A program made the position numbers and the translations under genes. From positions 3,998,518 to 4,062,517 of the forward strand of contig OX638380.1 of the NCBI GenBank assembly GCA_951813855.1: a DNA stretch of 64,000 bases, given 5' to 3'. This DNA comes from an uncultured Verrucomicrobiae bacterium (GTDB taxonomy: Bacteria > Verrucomicrobiota > Verrucomicrobiia > Limisphaerales > AAA164-E04). This document shows positions 45,822 to 54,774 of the stretch, in pieces (the stretch's first letter is position 1; each line of letters opens with the position of its first letter). A model generated the notes under the pieces. That model did not search any database and had not been told where the DNA came from. It saw only the letters and a list, made by a program, of their open reading frames with translations.

Positions 45822-47381
45822 ATGCTTGCGTTGACCGTAGACGGTTGGGAATGGTGGGTGGTGGCGATCGGAGGCCTAGCCGTCCTGGGATTGAGCATTG
45901 CGGATAATTTGCGGGTGCGGTCCTTGCGTTCCCGGGACCGAGCCTTGATCCACGACGCCGAAATCCGGGCCGAACAGATCGTGTCCGACGCCCGCCAAGC
46001 GGCTGACGAGGAATCGGATCGGATCCGTCAAGATGCCGAACAGAAAGTTCGCCGGAAAACCTTGGAACTCGACGAACGCGAACAACGCTTCCGGGTACAG
46101 CAGGATCTGCTGCACTCTCAAATGGAAAATCAAGTGCGCCGGGAAACTCAACTGGCCGCTGATCAAGCGATATTGGGCGAGGAACGTCACCGGCTGGAAG
46201 CACTGATCGACGGGGCTCGATCGCAGGGAGAGGAATTGCGCAAGCGATTGATCGAAGTAGCTTCCCTCAGCGAAGAACAGGCGAAAAAAAAACTGATGGA
46301 TTCGGTGGCGTCCGAGGCGCACGAACAAGCCCGCGATCTGACCAACCGGATCCTGGAGCAGGCCAAGAGGGAGGCGCACGAACAAGCCGGGCGGATTATC
46401 GGCATCGCCATGCAACGTTACGTCGGCGACAGCGTATCGGCGACGACCATCTCGGCGGTGGCGCTGGAAAGCGACGAGATCAAGGGCCGGATCATCGGCC
46501 GCGAGGGCCGCAATATTCGCGCTTTCGAAAACGCTACCGGCATGACCGTGTTGATCGACGATACGCCCAATACGGTGATCGTTTCGGGTTTCGATCCGGT
46601 GCGGCGGGAAATCGCCCGGGAAAGCATGGAACGATTGGTCGCCGACGGCCGCATCCACCCGACCCGCATCGAGGAGGTCGTGGAAAAGGTTTCGGCGGAT
46701 ATCGGAGAAAGGATCGTGAAGATGGGAGAAAAGGTGGTGAGTCAGCTACGGCTCGCTCCGATGCATCCGGCGATACTCGAACGTTTGGGGCGGCTGTATT
46801 TTCGGCGCAGTTATTCGCAGAACGTGTTGGACCACTCGGTGGAAGTGGCGCGGCTGACGCAATTGATAGCGGTCGAATTAGGCTTCGACCCGACGGACGC
46901 CCTGCGGGCGGGTTTGCTGCACGACATCGGGAAGGCGTTGGGTGACGAGATCGACGGGTCTCACGCGGTCGCCGGCGGCAAGTTCGTTCGGAGCCACGGC
47001 GAGAATTCGGTAGTTGCCGAGGCGGTAGCCTCGCATCACGACGAGAACGAACACAAAACCGTGTTGGGCATTTTGGTCGGAGCGGCCGACGCGATCAGCG
47101 CTTCCCGGCCCGGCGCCCGGTCCGAAACCGTGGAATCCTACCTCAGGCGGCTCAACGATCTGGAAGAAGTCGGCAAGTCGTTCGATGGCGTGGAGCGTTG
47201 TTTCGCGTTTCACGCCGGGCGGGAGGTCCGGGCGTTCGTTTTACCCGAAAAGGTAAGTGACGAAGAGGCGAAGCTGCTGGCCCGGAAGCTCTGCCGGAAA
47301 ATCGAGGAACAACTTCAGTACCCCGGACAGATCCGAGTGACCGTCGTTCGGGAGGTGCGCTGTATCGAGTACGCCAAATAG
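45822..47381 (+). CDS. rny: Ribonuclease Y
   Basis: 519 residues. A membrane-anchored endoribonuclease that starts mRNA decay. The N-terminal span is DGWEWWVVAIGGLAVLGLSI. A long coiled coil follows (about 35-200). The KH domain shows GRIIGREGRNIRAFENATG, and the HD domain has RRSYSQNVLDHSVEVA, LLHDIGKALGDEIDGSHA and SHHDENE, with metal-binding His and Asp retained. The C terminus VREVRCIEYAK is the family norm. It converges with the small lipoprotein gene, with only 4 bp between stops. Confidence 0.96.
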   Translation: MLALTVDGWEWWVVAIGGLAVLGLSIADNLRVRSLRSRDRALIHDAEIRAEQIVSDARQAADEESDRIRQDAEQKVRRKTLELDEREQRFRVQQDLLHSQMENQVRRETQLAADQAILGEERHRLEALIDGARSQGEELRKRLIEVASLSEEQAKKKLMDSVASEAHEQARDLTNRILEQAKREAHEQAGRIIGIAMQRYVGDSVSATTISAVALESDEIKGRIIGREGRNIRAFENATGMTVLIDDTPNTVIVSGFDPVRREIARESMERLVADGRIHPTRIEEVVEKVSADIGERIVKMGEKVVSQLRLAPMHPAILERLGRLYFRRSYSQNVLDHSVEVARLTQLIAVELGFDPTDALRAGLLHDIGKALGDEIDGSHAVAGGKFVRSHGENSVVAEAVASHHDENEHKTVLGILVGAADAISASRPGARSETVESYLRRLNDLEEVGKSFDGVERCFAFHAGREVRAFVLPEKVSDEEAKLLARKLCRKIEEQLQYPGQIRVTVVREVRCIEYAK

Positions 47382-47385
47382 CGCG

Positions 47386-47556
47386 TTAGCGCCCTTCGGT
47401 AATCCCGATCGGGAGGCCGTGTTCCCAATCTCTGGGCGTGCCCCAGGGGCGGGCCGAAGCGTTATCGACATCCCGCCCGGTGCTGGCGCAACCGGCGAGG
47501 GCGGCCAAGATCACCAAACCAAAGACGGTCAGGATCAAACGATGCCAGATTTGCAT
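47386..47556 (-). CDS. Small lipoprotein (conserved-looking, unknown function)
   Basis: 56 residues from ATG at 47556 (MQIWHRLILTVFGLVILAAL). The signal ends with lipobox LAALAGC, so mature protein would be a lipid-anchored 33-residue peptide. It contains ARPWGTPRDWEHGLPIGITE, a Trp/Pro-rich motif that I recall from short lipoproteins of Verrucomicrobia-like genomes; I cannot confirm this. It follows the coiled-coil protein gene after 17 bp and is probably co-transcribed with it. Confidence 0.72.
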   Translation of the reverse strand: MQIWHRLILTVFGLVILAALAGCASTGRDVDNASARPWGTPRDWEHGLPIGITEGR

Positions 47557-47573
47557 GGTTTTCGCAGTCGAAA

Positions 47574-48329
47574 TTAATAGAGGACGATATCGCCGACTTG
47601 AAATTCCCCGGCTTTCCAATCGGGAAGGATATTCGCGATGCAGTGGTCGGCGTGCAGGGCGGTGATCTGGACCTTGCCGATCAAGTCTTCTCCGCGGCTC
47701 ACCATCAATTTGCCCGCTAACCGGGCGCCGTCGTCTTCGCCGACGTTGACGACGACGAAATCCCATTCGTTATCCATGGCGACGATCGAACCCTTCAGGC
47801 CTTTCCGCATGACCACTTCGAGGTCGGGGCCTTCGTACTTGCTCAGGTCGTATTTGAGTTGGTTGATCTCCCGGACCATGATCTCGCGTTCGGCATTCTG
47901 GGCTTTGATTTCTTCCCGGGCGGCGAGCAGATCGTCTTTCATGGTGCGGACGTCATCGAAATCGACTCCCAAGGCATTCCATCTCGCCACAACCGCTTGA
48001 GCCCGATCGCGTTCGGCATTGGAAATCTTGGTATTCTCTTCCCATTGGTCGGCTCGCCTTCGTTGCCGGGTCAGTTCCGTGGCGAGGGCGTTCGACTTGT
48101 CCTTTTCGTCCTCCAGCAGGCTGGTCAGAATCTCGTTTTCGCTTCTCAGCGTGTCTCGTTCCTTGACCGCGGCGTCCCGTTCCCTGGTCGCTCTGGCTTC
48201 GTTGACGATCGCGACGTCCAACTGCTCTTCCAAGTCATCAATTCGATTGCCGGTAAGATACCCAGTTACCCCCGAAGAGAGCGACAGGAGGATGATGAGG
48301 ATAAAACTGGCACGCAGGTATCTGTTCAT
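47574..48329 (-). CDS. Membrane-anchored coiled-coil protein with a C-terminal beta domain
   Basis: 251 residues. A short N-terminal tail (MNRYLR) precedes a membrane segment ASFILIILLSLSSGVTGYL, then a coiled coil (about 30-170; many Glu, Arg and Ala heptads). The last ~80 residues form a beta-rich module (VMRKGLKGSIVAMDNEWDFV, then VNVGEDDGARLAGKLMVSRG, VGDIVLY). The layout, single span plus coiled coil plus beta domain, recalls MreC, but the sequence does not show MreC motifs, so this is only an analogy. It lies 105 bp downstream of pilT on the same strand and before a small lipoprotein. Confidence 0.7.
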   Translation of the reverse strand: MNRYLRASFILIILLSLSSGVTGYLTGNRIDDLEEQLDVAIVNEARATRERDAAVKERDTLRSENEILTSLLEDEKDKSNALATELTRQRRRADQWEENTKISNAERDRAQAVVARWNALGVDFDDVRTMKDDLLAAREEIKAQNAEREIMVREINQLKYDLSKYEGPDLEVVMRKGLKGSIVAMDNEWDFVVVNVGEDDGARLAGKLMVSRGEDLIGKVQITALHADHCIANILPDWKAGEFQVGDIVLY

Positions 48330-48434
48330 GTCTGGAGGATCATTTCGACGAGCCGAAAAGCCATCCTCAAGGCGCGGCCCGAAAAAGTCAAGCTCGCAAT
48401 TGCGGGAAACGGGGAAGGGGCGGACCGGTGCGAA

Positions 48435-49523
48435 TCAGCCCAGGATGCGTTTGCCTTCGTCCAGGAAGATGCCCTGGAAATTCATTTCGAGGGCTTGGGC
48501 GTTGGTCGCTTTCGACAGGGCTTCTTCTTCGGAAACCACCTTGTCCTTGACCAGTTGGAAGAGGGCCTGATTGAAGTTCTGCATGCCGTCTTCTCCCCCT
48601 GTTTCGATGGCCGCGGCTAGTTTATCCAGGCGATTTTCTTCGATGAGTTTGCGCACCGTGGGGGTGTTGATCATGATTTCGATGGCCGGGATGACGCTGC
48701 CCTTGATGCGGGAGGCCATGCGTTGGCACACGACCGCTTTGAGCGTGCCGGCCAATTGCCGGCGGATCTGGTCGCGTTCTTCGGGCATGAAGAAATCCAG
48801 GATCCGAGTGACGGACAGGGCGCAGTTGGTGGTGTGGAGCGTCGTGAACACCAGATGCCCGGTGTCGGCGGCGCTCATGGCGGCGGAAAAACTGGTGGCG
48901 TCGCGCATTTCCCCGATCATGATGACGTCGGGGTCCTGCCGCAACACGTGCTTCAGCCCAGCGGCGAAAGAAAGCGAATCCAAGCCGATTTCCCGTTGTT
49001 CGATGATTGATTTGTCGTCCTTGAAGACGAATTCGATGGGATCTTCCAGCGTGATGATGTGCCGTGCCTGGGTGGCGTTAATTTCCTGAATCATGGCCGC
49101 CAGCGACGTCGATTTTCCGCAGCCGGTAGTCCCGGAAACCAGAATGATGCCTCGCGGCTCGTGGGCGAGCTTGCGCAGTTGGGGCAACAGGCCGAGTTCT
49201 TCGAAACTGGGAATGTCCGTTTTGACGTAGCGCATGGAAAGGCAGAAGCTGCCTTTCTGCTGAAAGAGATTGGTGCGGAAGCGGCCTACGTCTTTCGCAT
49301 AGTAGGAAAAATCGATTTCCCGTTCTTTTTCCAGGCGCTCGTTCTGGTGTTGGGGGACGATGTTCCGCAATACTTCCGCCATCCATTCGGCGGTAGGTTC
49401 CGGCGCTTCGATCGGGAAGAGTCGCCCATTGATGCGGACGACGATGGGCGCTCCGATCTTGATGTGCACGTCCGAGGCGCCACCGTCGACGGCGGCCCTC
49501 AGGACGCGCAGGAAAATTTCCAT
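48435..49523 (-). CDS. PilT/PilU family type IV pilus retraction ATPase
   Basis: 362 residues. Hexameric ATPase on the inner membrane that drives pilus retraction. N-terminal PAS-like domain has ASDVHIKIG and VVRINGRL. Walker A is SGTTGCGKST (130-139), and the Asp box and Walker B follow as HIITLEDPIEFVF and DPDVIMIGEMRDATSF; the latter has Met where most PilT have Ile or Leu. The His box is TGHLVFTTLHT. The C terminus (ALEMNFQGIFLDEGKRIL) is long and could indicate PilU rather than PilT. It follows a PilZ-like gene after 22 bp, and the secretin locus at the left edge provides other pilus parts. Confidence 0.92.
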   Translation of the reverse strand: MEIFLRVLRAAVDGGASDVHIKIGAPIVVRINGRLFPIEAPEPTAEWMAEVLRNIVPQHQNERLEKEREIDFSYYAKDVGRFRTNLFQQKGSFCLSMRYVKTDIPSFEELGLLPQLRKLAHEPRGIILVSGTTGCGKSTSLAAMIQEINATQARHIITLEDPIEFVFKDDKSIIEQREIGLDSLSFAAGLKHVLRQDPDVIMIGEMRDATSFSAAMSAADTGHLVFTTLHTTNCALSVTRILDFFMPEERDQIRRQLAGTLKAVVCQRMASRIKGSVIPAIEIMINTPTVRKLIEENRLDKLAAAIETGGEDGMQNFNQALFQLVKDKVVSEEEALSKATNAQALEMNFQGIFLDEGKRILG

Positions 49524-49545
49524 GGAGGTCGTTCGGAACCGGCCG

Positions 49546-49881
49546 CTAGAATCTCAGGGTGGGCTCGGAGTAGACGAAATCCGACGTTTCGTCCTGTACT
49601 TCGGGACCGTTGGAGGTGAAGACGATGGAAACGACATAGCCGGCGTGCCGGTTGCCCGAGCAACTCACCACGATGCCTTGGCAGTGCAACGGTTCGGCTT
49701 GGCCGGGGGGCTGCAGTTCCACGGTCGTCTGAATCCAAGTCGGCACTTCCTTTTCGGAAAGGAATTCGATGCCGTTATCCTGGATGTTAACCAAATGGGC
49801 GGGGAAGGACAATTCCATGCCCTGAGCGGTCATGGTGATCCGTTCGAACCCGTCCGAATTATCGGTTTCAGTTAGCTTCAT
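49546..49881 (-). CDS. PilZ-like domain protein
   Basis: 111 residues from ATG at 49881 (MKLTETDNSDGFERITMTAQ); a further open extension upstream lies in the promoter region. The core is a small beta-rich domain with VNIQDNGIEFLSE and CQGIVVSCSGNRHAGYVVSI, similar in layout to PilZ domains. The usual c-di-GMP motif R-x-x-x-R is not obvious, so it may be a non-binding PilZ. Location directly upstream of pilT (22 bp) supports a role in pilus function. Confidence 0.6.
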   Translation of the reverse strand: MKLTETDNSDGFERITMTAQGMELSFPAHLVNIQDNGIEFLSEKEVPTWIQTTVELQPPGQAEPLHCQGIVVSCSGNRHAGYVVSIVFTSNGPEVQDETSDFVYSEPTLRF

Positions 49882-49936
49882 AAGGTACTGTCTGGTCGGT
49901 ACTACGCTCTTTACGGCACATACTATAGCACCGGTG

Positions 49937-49969
49937 AGTATAAAATGCCACAAAAAACCGTTTTGTCAA
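49937..49969 (-). promoter_or_regulatory. Candidate promoter upstream of the PilZ-like/pilT genes
   Basis: In the AT-rich gap after fabH, the minus strand has TTGACA (49969-49964) and TATACT (49942-49937). The spacing of 21 bp is too long for an ideal sigma-70 site; a second TATAGT (49927-49922) lies further downstream. The marked AT-richness of this gap against its surroundings supports a control region, but which boxes are used is uncertain. Confidence 0.4.
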
Positions 49970-49998
49970 CTTTTGTTTTGTCCTGAAAAGCGGATAAG

Positions 49999-51039
49999 TC
50001 ACCATTCGATGATGGCGGCTCCCCAGGTCAGGCCGGCCCCGAAGACGACGAGCAGGATCAGATCGCCCCGTTTCAGGCAACCGTTCGCCGCCGCTTCGTC
50101 GAGCGCGATCGCGACCGACGCGGCCGAGGTGTTGCCGTATTTGTCCAGATTGATGAAGACCTGATCCTTCGTGGCTTGCAGCCGGTCGCTGACGGCCGAG
50201 ATGATGCGTTTGTTAGCTTGATGGGGAATGATGTGTTTGATTTGCGAAATCTTGAGTTGGCAGCGATTGAGTACTTCCCGGGCCGCTTTGTACATGGCGT
50301 TGACCGCGTGTTTGAACGTCTCCCTGCCGTCCATCCGCAGATAATGTAACCGATCTTTGATGGTATCGCCATTGGCCGGATTCTTGGAACCGCCGGCCGG
50401 CATGCAGAGCAAGTCGCCTTTGTTGCCGTCCGAACCCATGACCGTGGTCAGCAAGCCGTGGGAATCCGGCCGGTTCTGCAGGATCGCCGCGCCGGCGCCG
50501 TCGCCGAACAGCACGCAGGTGTTGCGGTCTTCCCAGTCGATGATGGTCGAGAGTTTTTCGGCGCCGATGACCAGAACGGTATTGCAAGTTTGCGACATGA
50601 TGAATTGCTGGCCGATTTCCAAACCGTAGATGAATCCGGAACAGGCGGCTTCCAGGTCGAAGGCGGCCGCTTTTTCGGCTCCGATTATTTTTTGGACGAG
50701 GCAGGCGGTCGCCGGGAACGGCATGTCCGGGGTAATGGTGGCGACGATGATCAGGTCGACTTCTTCGGGTTTGACGTCGCCTTTTTTGAGCGCGTCCAAG
50801 GCGGCGTTGGCCGCCAGATGGGAAGTGTATTGGTCGGCGGCGGCGATTCGGCGTTCCTTAATTCCGGTGCGGGAGGTGATCCATTCGTCGCTCGTGTTCA
50901 CCCGCTGGGCGATGTCGTGATTGGTCAGGATCTTTTCGGGGACATAGGAGCCTACCGAGCGGATGGAACAGGTTCTTCCCTTGAATTGGTGCTTCGCTCG
51001 AGGATTGACGAAGTCGACGATTCGTTGTGGCAGGGTCAT
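49999..51039 (-). CDS. fabH: 3-oxoacyl-ACP synthase III
   Basis: 346 residues. Starts fatty acid synthesis by condensing acetyl-CoA with malonyl-ACP. The catalytic triad is visible: Cys in DLEAACSGFIYGL, His in HIIPHQANKRI and Asn in YGNTSAASVAIALDEA. TSDEWITSRTGIKERRIA and FGDGAGAAIL are further family marks. The N terminus has about 20 residues before the usual start of the fold. In many bacteria fabH follows plsX directly; here plsX is almost 1.9 kb upstream with foreign-looking DNA between them. Confidence 0.95.
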   Translation of the reverse strand: MTLPQRIVDFVNPRAKHQFKGRTCSIRSVGSYVPEKILTNHDIAQRVNTSDEWITSRTGIKERRIAAADQYTSHLAANAALDALKKGDVKPEEVDLIIVATITPDMPFPATACLVQKIIGAEKAAAFDLEAACSGFIYGLEIGQQFIMSQTCNTVLVIGAEKLSTIIDWEDRNTCVLFGDGAGAAILQNRPDSHGLLTTVMGSDGNKGDLLCMPAGGSKNPANGDTIKDRLHYLRMDGRETFKHAVNAMYKAAREVLNRCQLKISQIKHIIPHQANKRIISAVSDRLQATKDQVFINLDKYGNTSAASVAIALDEAAANGCLKRGDLILLVVFGAGLTWGAAIIEW

Positions 51040-51979
51040 GGTGCGATACGTTGGCGGGTAAAACGGCAGTGGGCCTGTTCCGGGACCGGATCGGTCACGT
51101 TCGAGAGACGAGAACGTTTATCTGCGGGAATTCGGCCATCTTCAAATCTTCGGGGCGCTATCGTGCGATTCGTCCGGGGAATCGTAAAGTCGTTCGAGTC
51201 GTGACGCTACGCATGTCGTTCGCAACGGAAACGAAGTTCGGACTCTCCACCGCTTCGCTCCGATTTAGCTCAGTTTTAACCGTCTTGTCCACTCGTCCGG
51301 CAGTCTGGCAGAAAAAAGGACGAAAGTCGAATCAGCAATTAAAGGAGGGGACGAGCGGTTCCGACGCGGAACGCTTTCCGTTCCCGGGATTACGGCCAGC
51401 GACGATTATCGCTTGGCTTCCGGATTGCGATTCCTTAGCTCCCTTGTCCCGGTCATCCGTTGGAGGAAAGCGCCCGGTCGGAGTTTTGATCGGGTGAGGC
51501 GGGTAGGGTTCGGGCCTCGAACGGGATAGTCCGGTCGTGACCTGATTGCCAATGGCGTCCGTTCCTTCGGCTTTGCCGTTTCGGTCGAACAAGGGACGGC
51601 ATTTCTGATTTCGTCTTCTTCGATCGCCCCGATCTTGCGGGATTATACCGGAATCGGCTTCGGTGGGGCCGGCGTCGTCAGCTGTCGTGGAGTTTCGACG
51701 GTTGGGGCGTCGTGACGGTCAAGTTTCCGTTGTTGCCGGATCAAAAAAGCCTCCGATCCGGATGGTGTTATCGCCGGTTTTCTTGGTTCTGACGCATGGG
51801 GTGAGATCGAGGTTTTTGACTGCCGTACCGCTCATTGTTGCTTGAGCCCGGTCGGTCCCGGTCGCTGTGATTGGGCGTGTTCGTCCAAGGCCGGCGCCGA
51901 ACGGCGAATCGCCGGAGCGCGGCGGTTTAGTATGATCGGCAATTCGGTTCAGCGGATAGGTGGGGTGCCGTAGAACGGT
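51040..51979. other. Long gene-free stretch between fabH and a broken coiled-coil gene
   Basis: 940 bp. I see no frame with protein-like composition, no RNA gene, and no clear terminator. Together with the pseudogene after it, it separates fabH from plsX. It may be decayed coding DNA. Confidence 0.4.
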
Positions 51980-52572
51980 ATGGAAAAGAAGATACAGGAG
52001 ATGAATATGAAAACATCAAATGGTAGTGGGAGAACAAAACGGGGGAAACGTGCGGACCGGATATCTTCGGGCTCAATGCCTTTCTTTTTTTCTTTACGAT
52101 CGTTTGGGTGTGGATGGCCCACGACAAATCTGTTGAGCGGATGGAAGTAGGGCTGAACTCGTTGCAAACCTCGATACACAGTGCGGGAGCCCGTAGGGAC
52201 AGGCAGGACGAGGAAATCGAGAAGCAGGGCGAACAATTGGATCTGCTGGAGGAAAAAACGGATCAACTCATTCTCGAGCTCGTGCCTTTGAAGGGACTGA
52301 ATCCCGTTGCAGCGAAGCGGGGGGAACGATGGGATCAGGAGGTTGTCGATCTCGGGGGAGTGAAAGCAAGGCTGGGCAGGGTCGAAACCAGCGTGGATTT
52401 TCGGGTTCTCCGCCTGGATTCGGTCATCTCCAATATCAGGGTGCCGCTTCCCGAGAACTTGCTCGTCGTCGTCAACGGATGGAAACAAACTTTGGATGCC
52501 GACACCCAATGCGAAATCATTGGAGTGCTGGATCGGTTGTTAACGGGGCTCGCTCGCGAAAACAAACTTTGA
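51980..52572 (+). pseudogene. Membrane-anchored coiled-coil protein, copy 2, probably frameshifted
   Basis: From ATG at 51980 the frame gives a basic N terminus (MEKKIQEMNMKTSNGSGRTK) and then loses sense. In the next frame, from about 52060, a membrane segment (NAFLFFFTIVWVWMA) leads into an amphipathic coiled coil and the C-terminal module DSVISNIRVPLPENLL and LDADTQCEIIGVLDRLLTGL. That module matches the end of the gene at 25393-26001 (IVANVRVQMTENLI, LNADTQRNLIELLDQLIAGL). One deleted base between 52027 and 52070 would join start, membrane span and coiled coil. Translation could still start at GTG 52108 but without the membrane span. Both copies share the same design: basic tail, one span, coiled coil, C-terminal module. 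Confidence 0.65.
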
Positions 52573-52909
52573 CGAACACCCGTTTTCCGAACCGCCGTAG
52601 CGGACAGCCTCCGGTTCAACTGGGTGTCGACTTATTCCACCTCGTTCCCGTCAATCGGAAGGAATGGCCGAACGGGATTCAATCTCACCGGACTTTCGCC
52701 GAGTCCACAGTCGTTTTCGGTCGAAGCGAGGCCGTTCGCTTTAGAAAGCCCGAGGGGGAAACCCCGATACCTCGCTGCGGAGGAAGCGGTGAGCGCGAAC
52801 GTTCGAAAGGACGGTTTCATTTGCGGCTCGTCAGGCTTTTTTTCGGTTCGTTCGACGGTCGTCGGCGACTTCGGTTCAAATGGTTTATCCGGAGCGGAAA
52901 ACTGTTGCT

Positions 52910-52939
52910 GCCTTGAAACGGCAATCGTCGTTTCAAGGC
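52910..52939. terminator. Perfect inverted repeat between the coiled-coil gene and plsX
   Basis: GCCTTGAAACG (52910-52920) and CGTTTCAAGGC (52929-52939) form an 11-bp perfect stem with an 8-base loop, between convergent genes. No T-run follows on either side. It could act as a two-way terminator or mRNA end. The rest of 52573-52909 shows no supported gene. Confidence 0.5.
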
Positions 52940-52976
52940 AGGCGCCGGATGACGAGGTCAGATCGTTAGGGAACGT

Positions 52977-54014
52977 TCACCTCGCGGGCGAAACGGATAA
53001 CTGAGGTTTGGAAACGTCGGAAAGGTCAATCTGGCTTTGGGCGATTTCGTCGTTGATACGATGGTTGATTCGATGAGCCACGGTCTCGGTCGCCACGCGG
53101 ACCGCGTTGCGGATCGATCGCTCCCGGGCCGAACCGTGGGCAATCAGCACGTTGCCGTTCAAACCCAACAGGAAGGCTCCGCCGTAAGCGGCGGGGTCCA
53201 TGCGCTTGCCGATTTTTTTCAGTCCGCTGCGGACGAGCATCGCCCCTAGCCGGCGGAGCGGGGTGGAGGTGATCTCGCGACGCAACCAGCCAAACAGTCC
53301 CTTGGCGAGGCTTTCGCAACTTTTCAGTACGATATTGCCGACGAAACCGTCGCAGACGACGACGTCCACTCGGTCATTGAATAAATCATGGCCTTCGACG
53401 TTGCCGACGAAATTCAAATCGAGTTTCTGGCACAAGCGGAAGGACCCCAGCGTGAGTTCGTTGCCCTTGGAATCTTCGGTTCCGACGCTGAGCAATCCGA
53501 TTCTCGGTTGGCGTTGCTGGAGGATTTCCTGAGCGAACACCTTGCCCATGATCGCGTAATGAGCCAAATGAATGGGCTTGCAAACCAGGTTCGCGCCGGA
53601 ATCCAAGAGGACGAAGTTATGGTGCGGGGTAGGGATGACGGTGGCGATGCCGGGCCGGTCGACTCCCGGCAGCCGTCCGAGTTTGATGGTGGCCACGGTG
53701 ACGACGCCTCCGGTATTGCCGGGCGATACGAAAACGTCGGCTTCGTTTTGAAGCAGCAAATCGACGCCCTTGGCGATGGAACAGTCCCGTTTGCGGCGGA
53801 TGCCGTCGATCGGTTTGTCGGCCATGGTGAGCACTTCGTCGGTATGCAATACCTTGAGCCGAGGGTCCGGCCGCAGCAATGGCAGGATTTCGTTCTCTTG
53901 GCCGACCAGGGTGACCGATTCAATCTGTGGCTGCCGGTTCAGGGCGTCCTGAACTCCGGTGACGATGACGCCGCATCCGTGATCGCCGCCCATGGCGTCG
54001 ACGGCTATGCGCAT
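52977..54014 (-). CDS. plsX: Phosphate acyltransferase PlsX
   Basis: 345 residues. Makes acyl-phosphate from acyl-ACP for phospholipid synthesis. Family motifs: MRIAVDAMGGDHG at the N terminus, KPIDGIRRKRDCSIAKG, VSPGNTGGVV, VLLDSGANLVCKP, LLSVGTEDSKGN, NFVGNVEGHDLF, VVCDGFVGNIVLKSCES and YGGAFLLGLNG. It follows rpmF after 22 bp in the usual yceD-rpmF-plsX order. The usual next gene, fabH, is displaced. Confidence 0.96.
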   Translation of the reverse strand: MRIAVDAMGGDHGCGVIVTGVQDALNRQPQIESVTLVGQENEILPLLRPDPRLKVLHTDEVLTMADKPIDGIRRKRDCSIAKGVDLLLQNEADVFVSPGNTGGVVTVATIKLGRLPGVDRPGIATVIPTPHHNFVLLDSGANLVCKPIHLAHYAIMGKVFAQEILQQRQPRIGLLSVGTEDSKGNELTLGSFRLCQKLDLNFVGNVEGHDLFNDRVDVVVCDGFVGNIVLKSCESLAKGLFGWLRREITSTPLRRLGAMLVRSGLKKIGKRMDPAAYGGAFLLGLNGNVLIAHGSARERSIRNAVRVATETVAHRINHRINDEIAQSQIDLSDVSKPQLSVSPAR

Positions 54015-54036
54015 AGGAAAGTCGTGAAACGGGCAA

Positions 54037-54222
54037 TCAGAAAAGATCCTTGTTGAGAACTTGCCGTTCCCGGTAGAACCCGCAGGAAGGGCATACCCGG
54101 TGGGGAATATAGGGAGAGGCGCATTGCGGGCAGACGCTCAATTGGGGCAGGCGGAAAGCGCTGTTAGCCGCCTTCCGTGCCTTTCGTTTTCCTCGGGATG
54201 GTTTTCGCTTGGGTACTGCCAT
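54037..54222 (-). CDS. rpmF: 50S ribosomal protein L32
   Basis: 61 residues from ATG at 54222 (MAVPKRKPSRGKRKARKAAN, the typical L32 start); the longer frame upstream is not used by the family. A zinc-binding site is formed by CPQC and CPSC. It lies between the DUF177 gene and plsX, a widely conserved arrangement. Confidence 0.96.
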   Translation of the reverse strand: MAVPKRKPSRGKRKARKAANSAFRLPQLSVCPQCASPYIPHRVCPSCGFYRERQVLNKDLF

Positions 54223-54253
54223 AGTGTCGATCTGGATGCTAAAAACGCTTCGC

Positions 54254-54745
54254 CTACTCTGGTTTCCATCGGTCCAGTTCACTCCAGACTGACGTTCCTC
54301 CGCTTGATCCGGCCGTATCGTCGGATCGTTCCGGCGATTCGTTCCAATCGCCTTTGATGCCGGGGCAATTGTCTTCGCAAACCGGATGCGAAGGCAAGGA
54401 GAGAAGGATATCTTCGCGTAACACCGGAGTCAAGTCCGCATGTTCGTTATTGACTTCCAAGGCGTCCTCGCCTTGCAGCGGGAGTGAACGGTGGCGGAAC
54501 CGGACCGAAAAGGTTCGGTCGAAGGTCTTCAGGCAACGGCAGCATTCGCAACGGAATCGTTGACTCGCTTGGCCGGTCAGCTGGAGGGCGGAATCGCTAA
54601 ATTCCATTCTCAGATCGTAGTGCAGGGGAGAGGAGGCCAGAATCAGTTCGTCGCGAGTGTCCATGTCCAGTTCCTCGAGACTGAGTTGTCCCTGAAACTC
54701 TCCGGCCTCGAGTTCCAAGGAGGGAAGATGAATAACGAGCGGCAT
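54254..54745 (-). CDS. DUF177 (YceD) family protein
   Basis: 163 residues. DUF177 proteins precede rpmF in most bacteria and are linked to ribosome or 23S rRNA maturation. The conserved core is CECCRCLKTFD followed by an acidic region (NNEHADLTPVLREDILLSLP) and PVCEDNCPGI, with four to six cysteines that may bind metal. The position (31 bp before rpmF) is the strongest evidence. Confidence 0.85.
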   Translation of the reverse strand: MPLVIHLPSLELEAGEFQGQLSLEELDMDTRDELILASSPLHYDLRMEFSDSALQLTGQASQRFRCECCRCLKTFDRTFSVRFRHRSLPLQGEDALEVNNEHADLTPVLREDILLSLPSHPVCEDNCPGIKGDWNESPERSDDTAGSSGGTSVWSELDRWKPE

Positions 54746-54774
54746 GGCTGAAGCGGGGATAACGGCCGGCGGCG

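Noticed and set aside
52329..53004. Two plus-strand open frames (52329-52916 and 52624-53004) between the coiled-coil pseudogene and plsX
   Set aside because: One overlaps the coiled-coil coding frame, the other runs into plsX antisense; both have unstructured, low-complexity composition.
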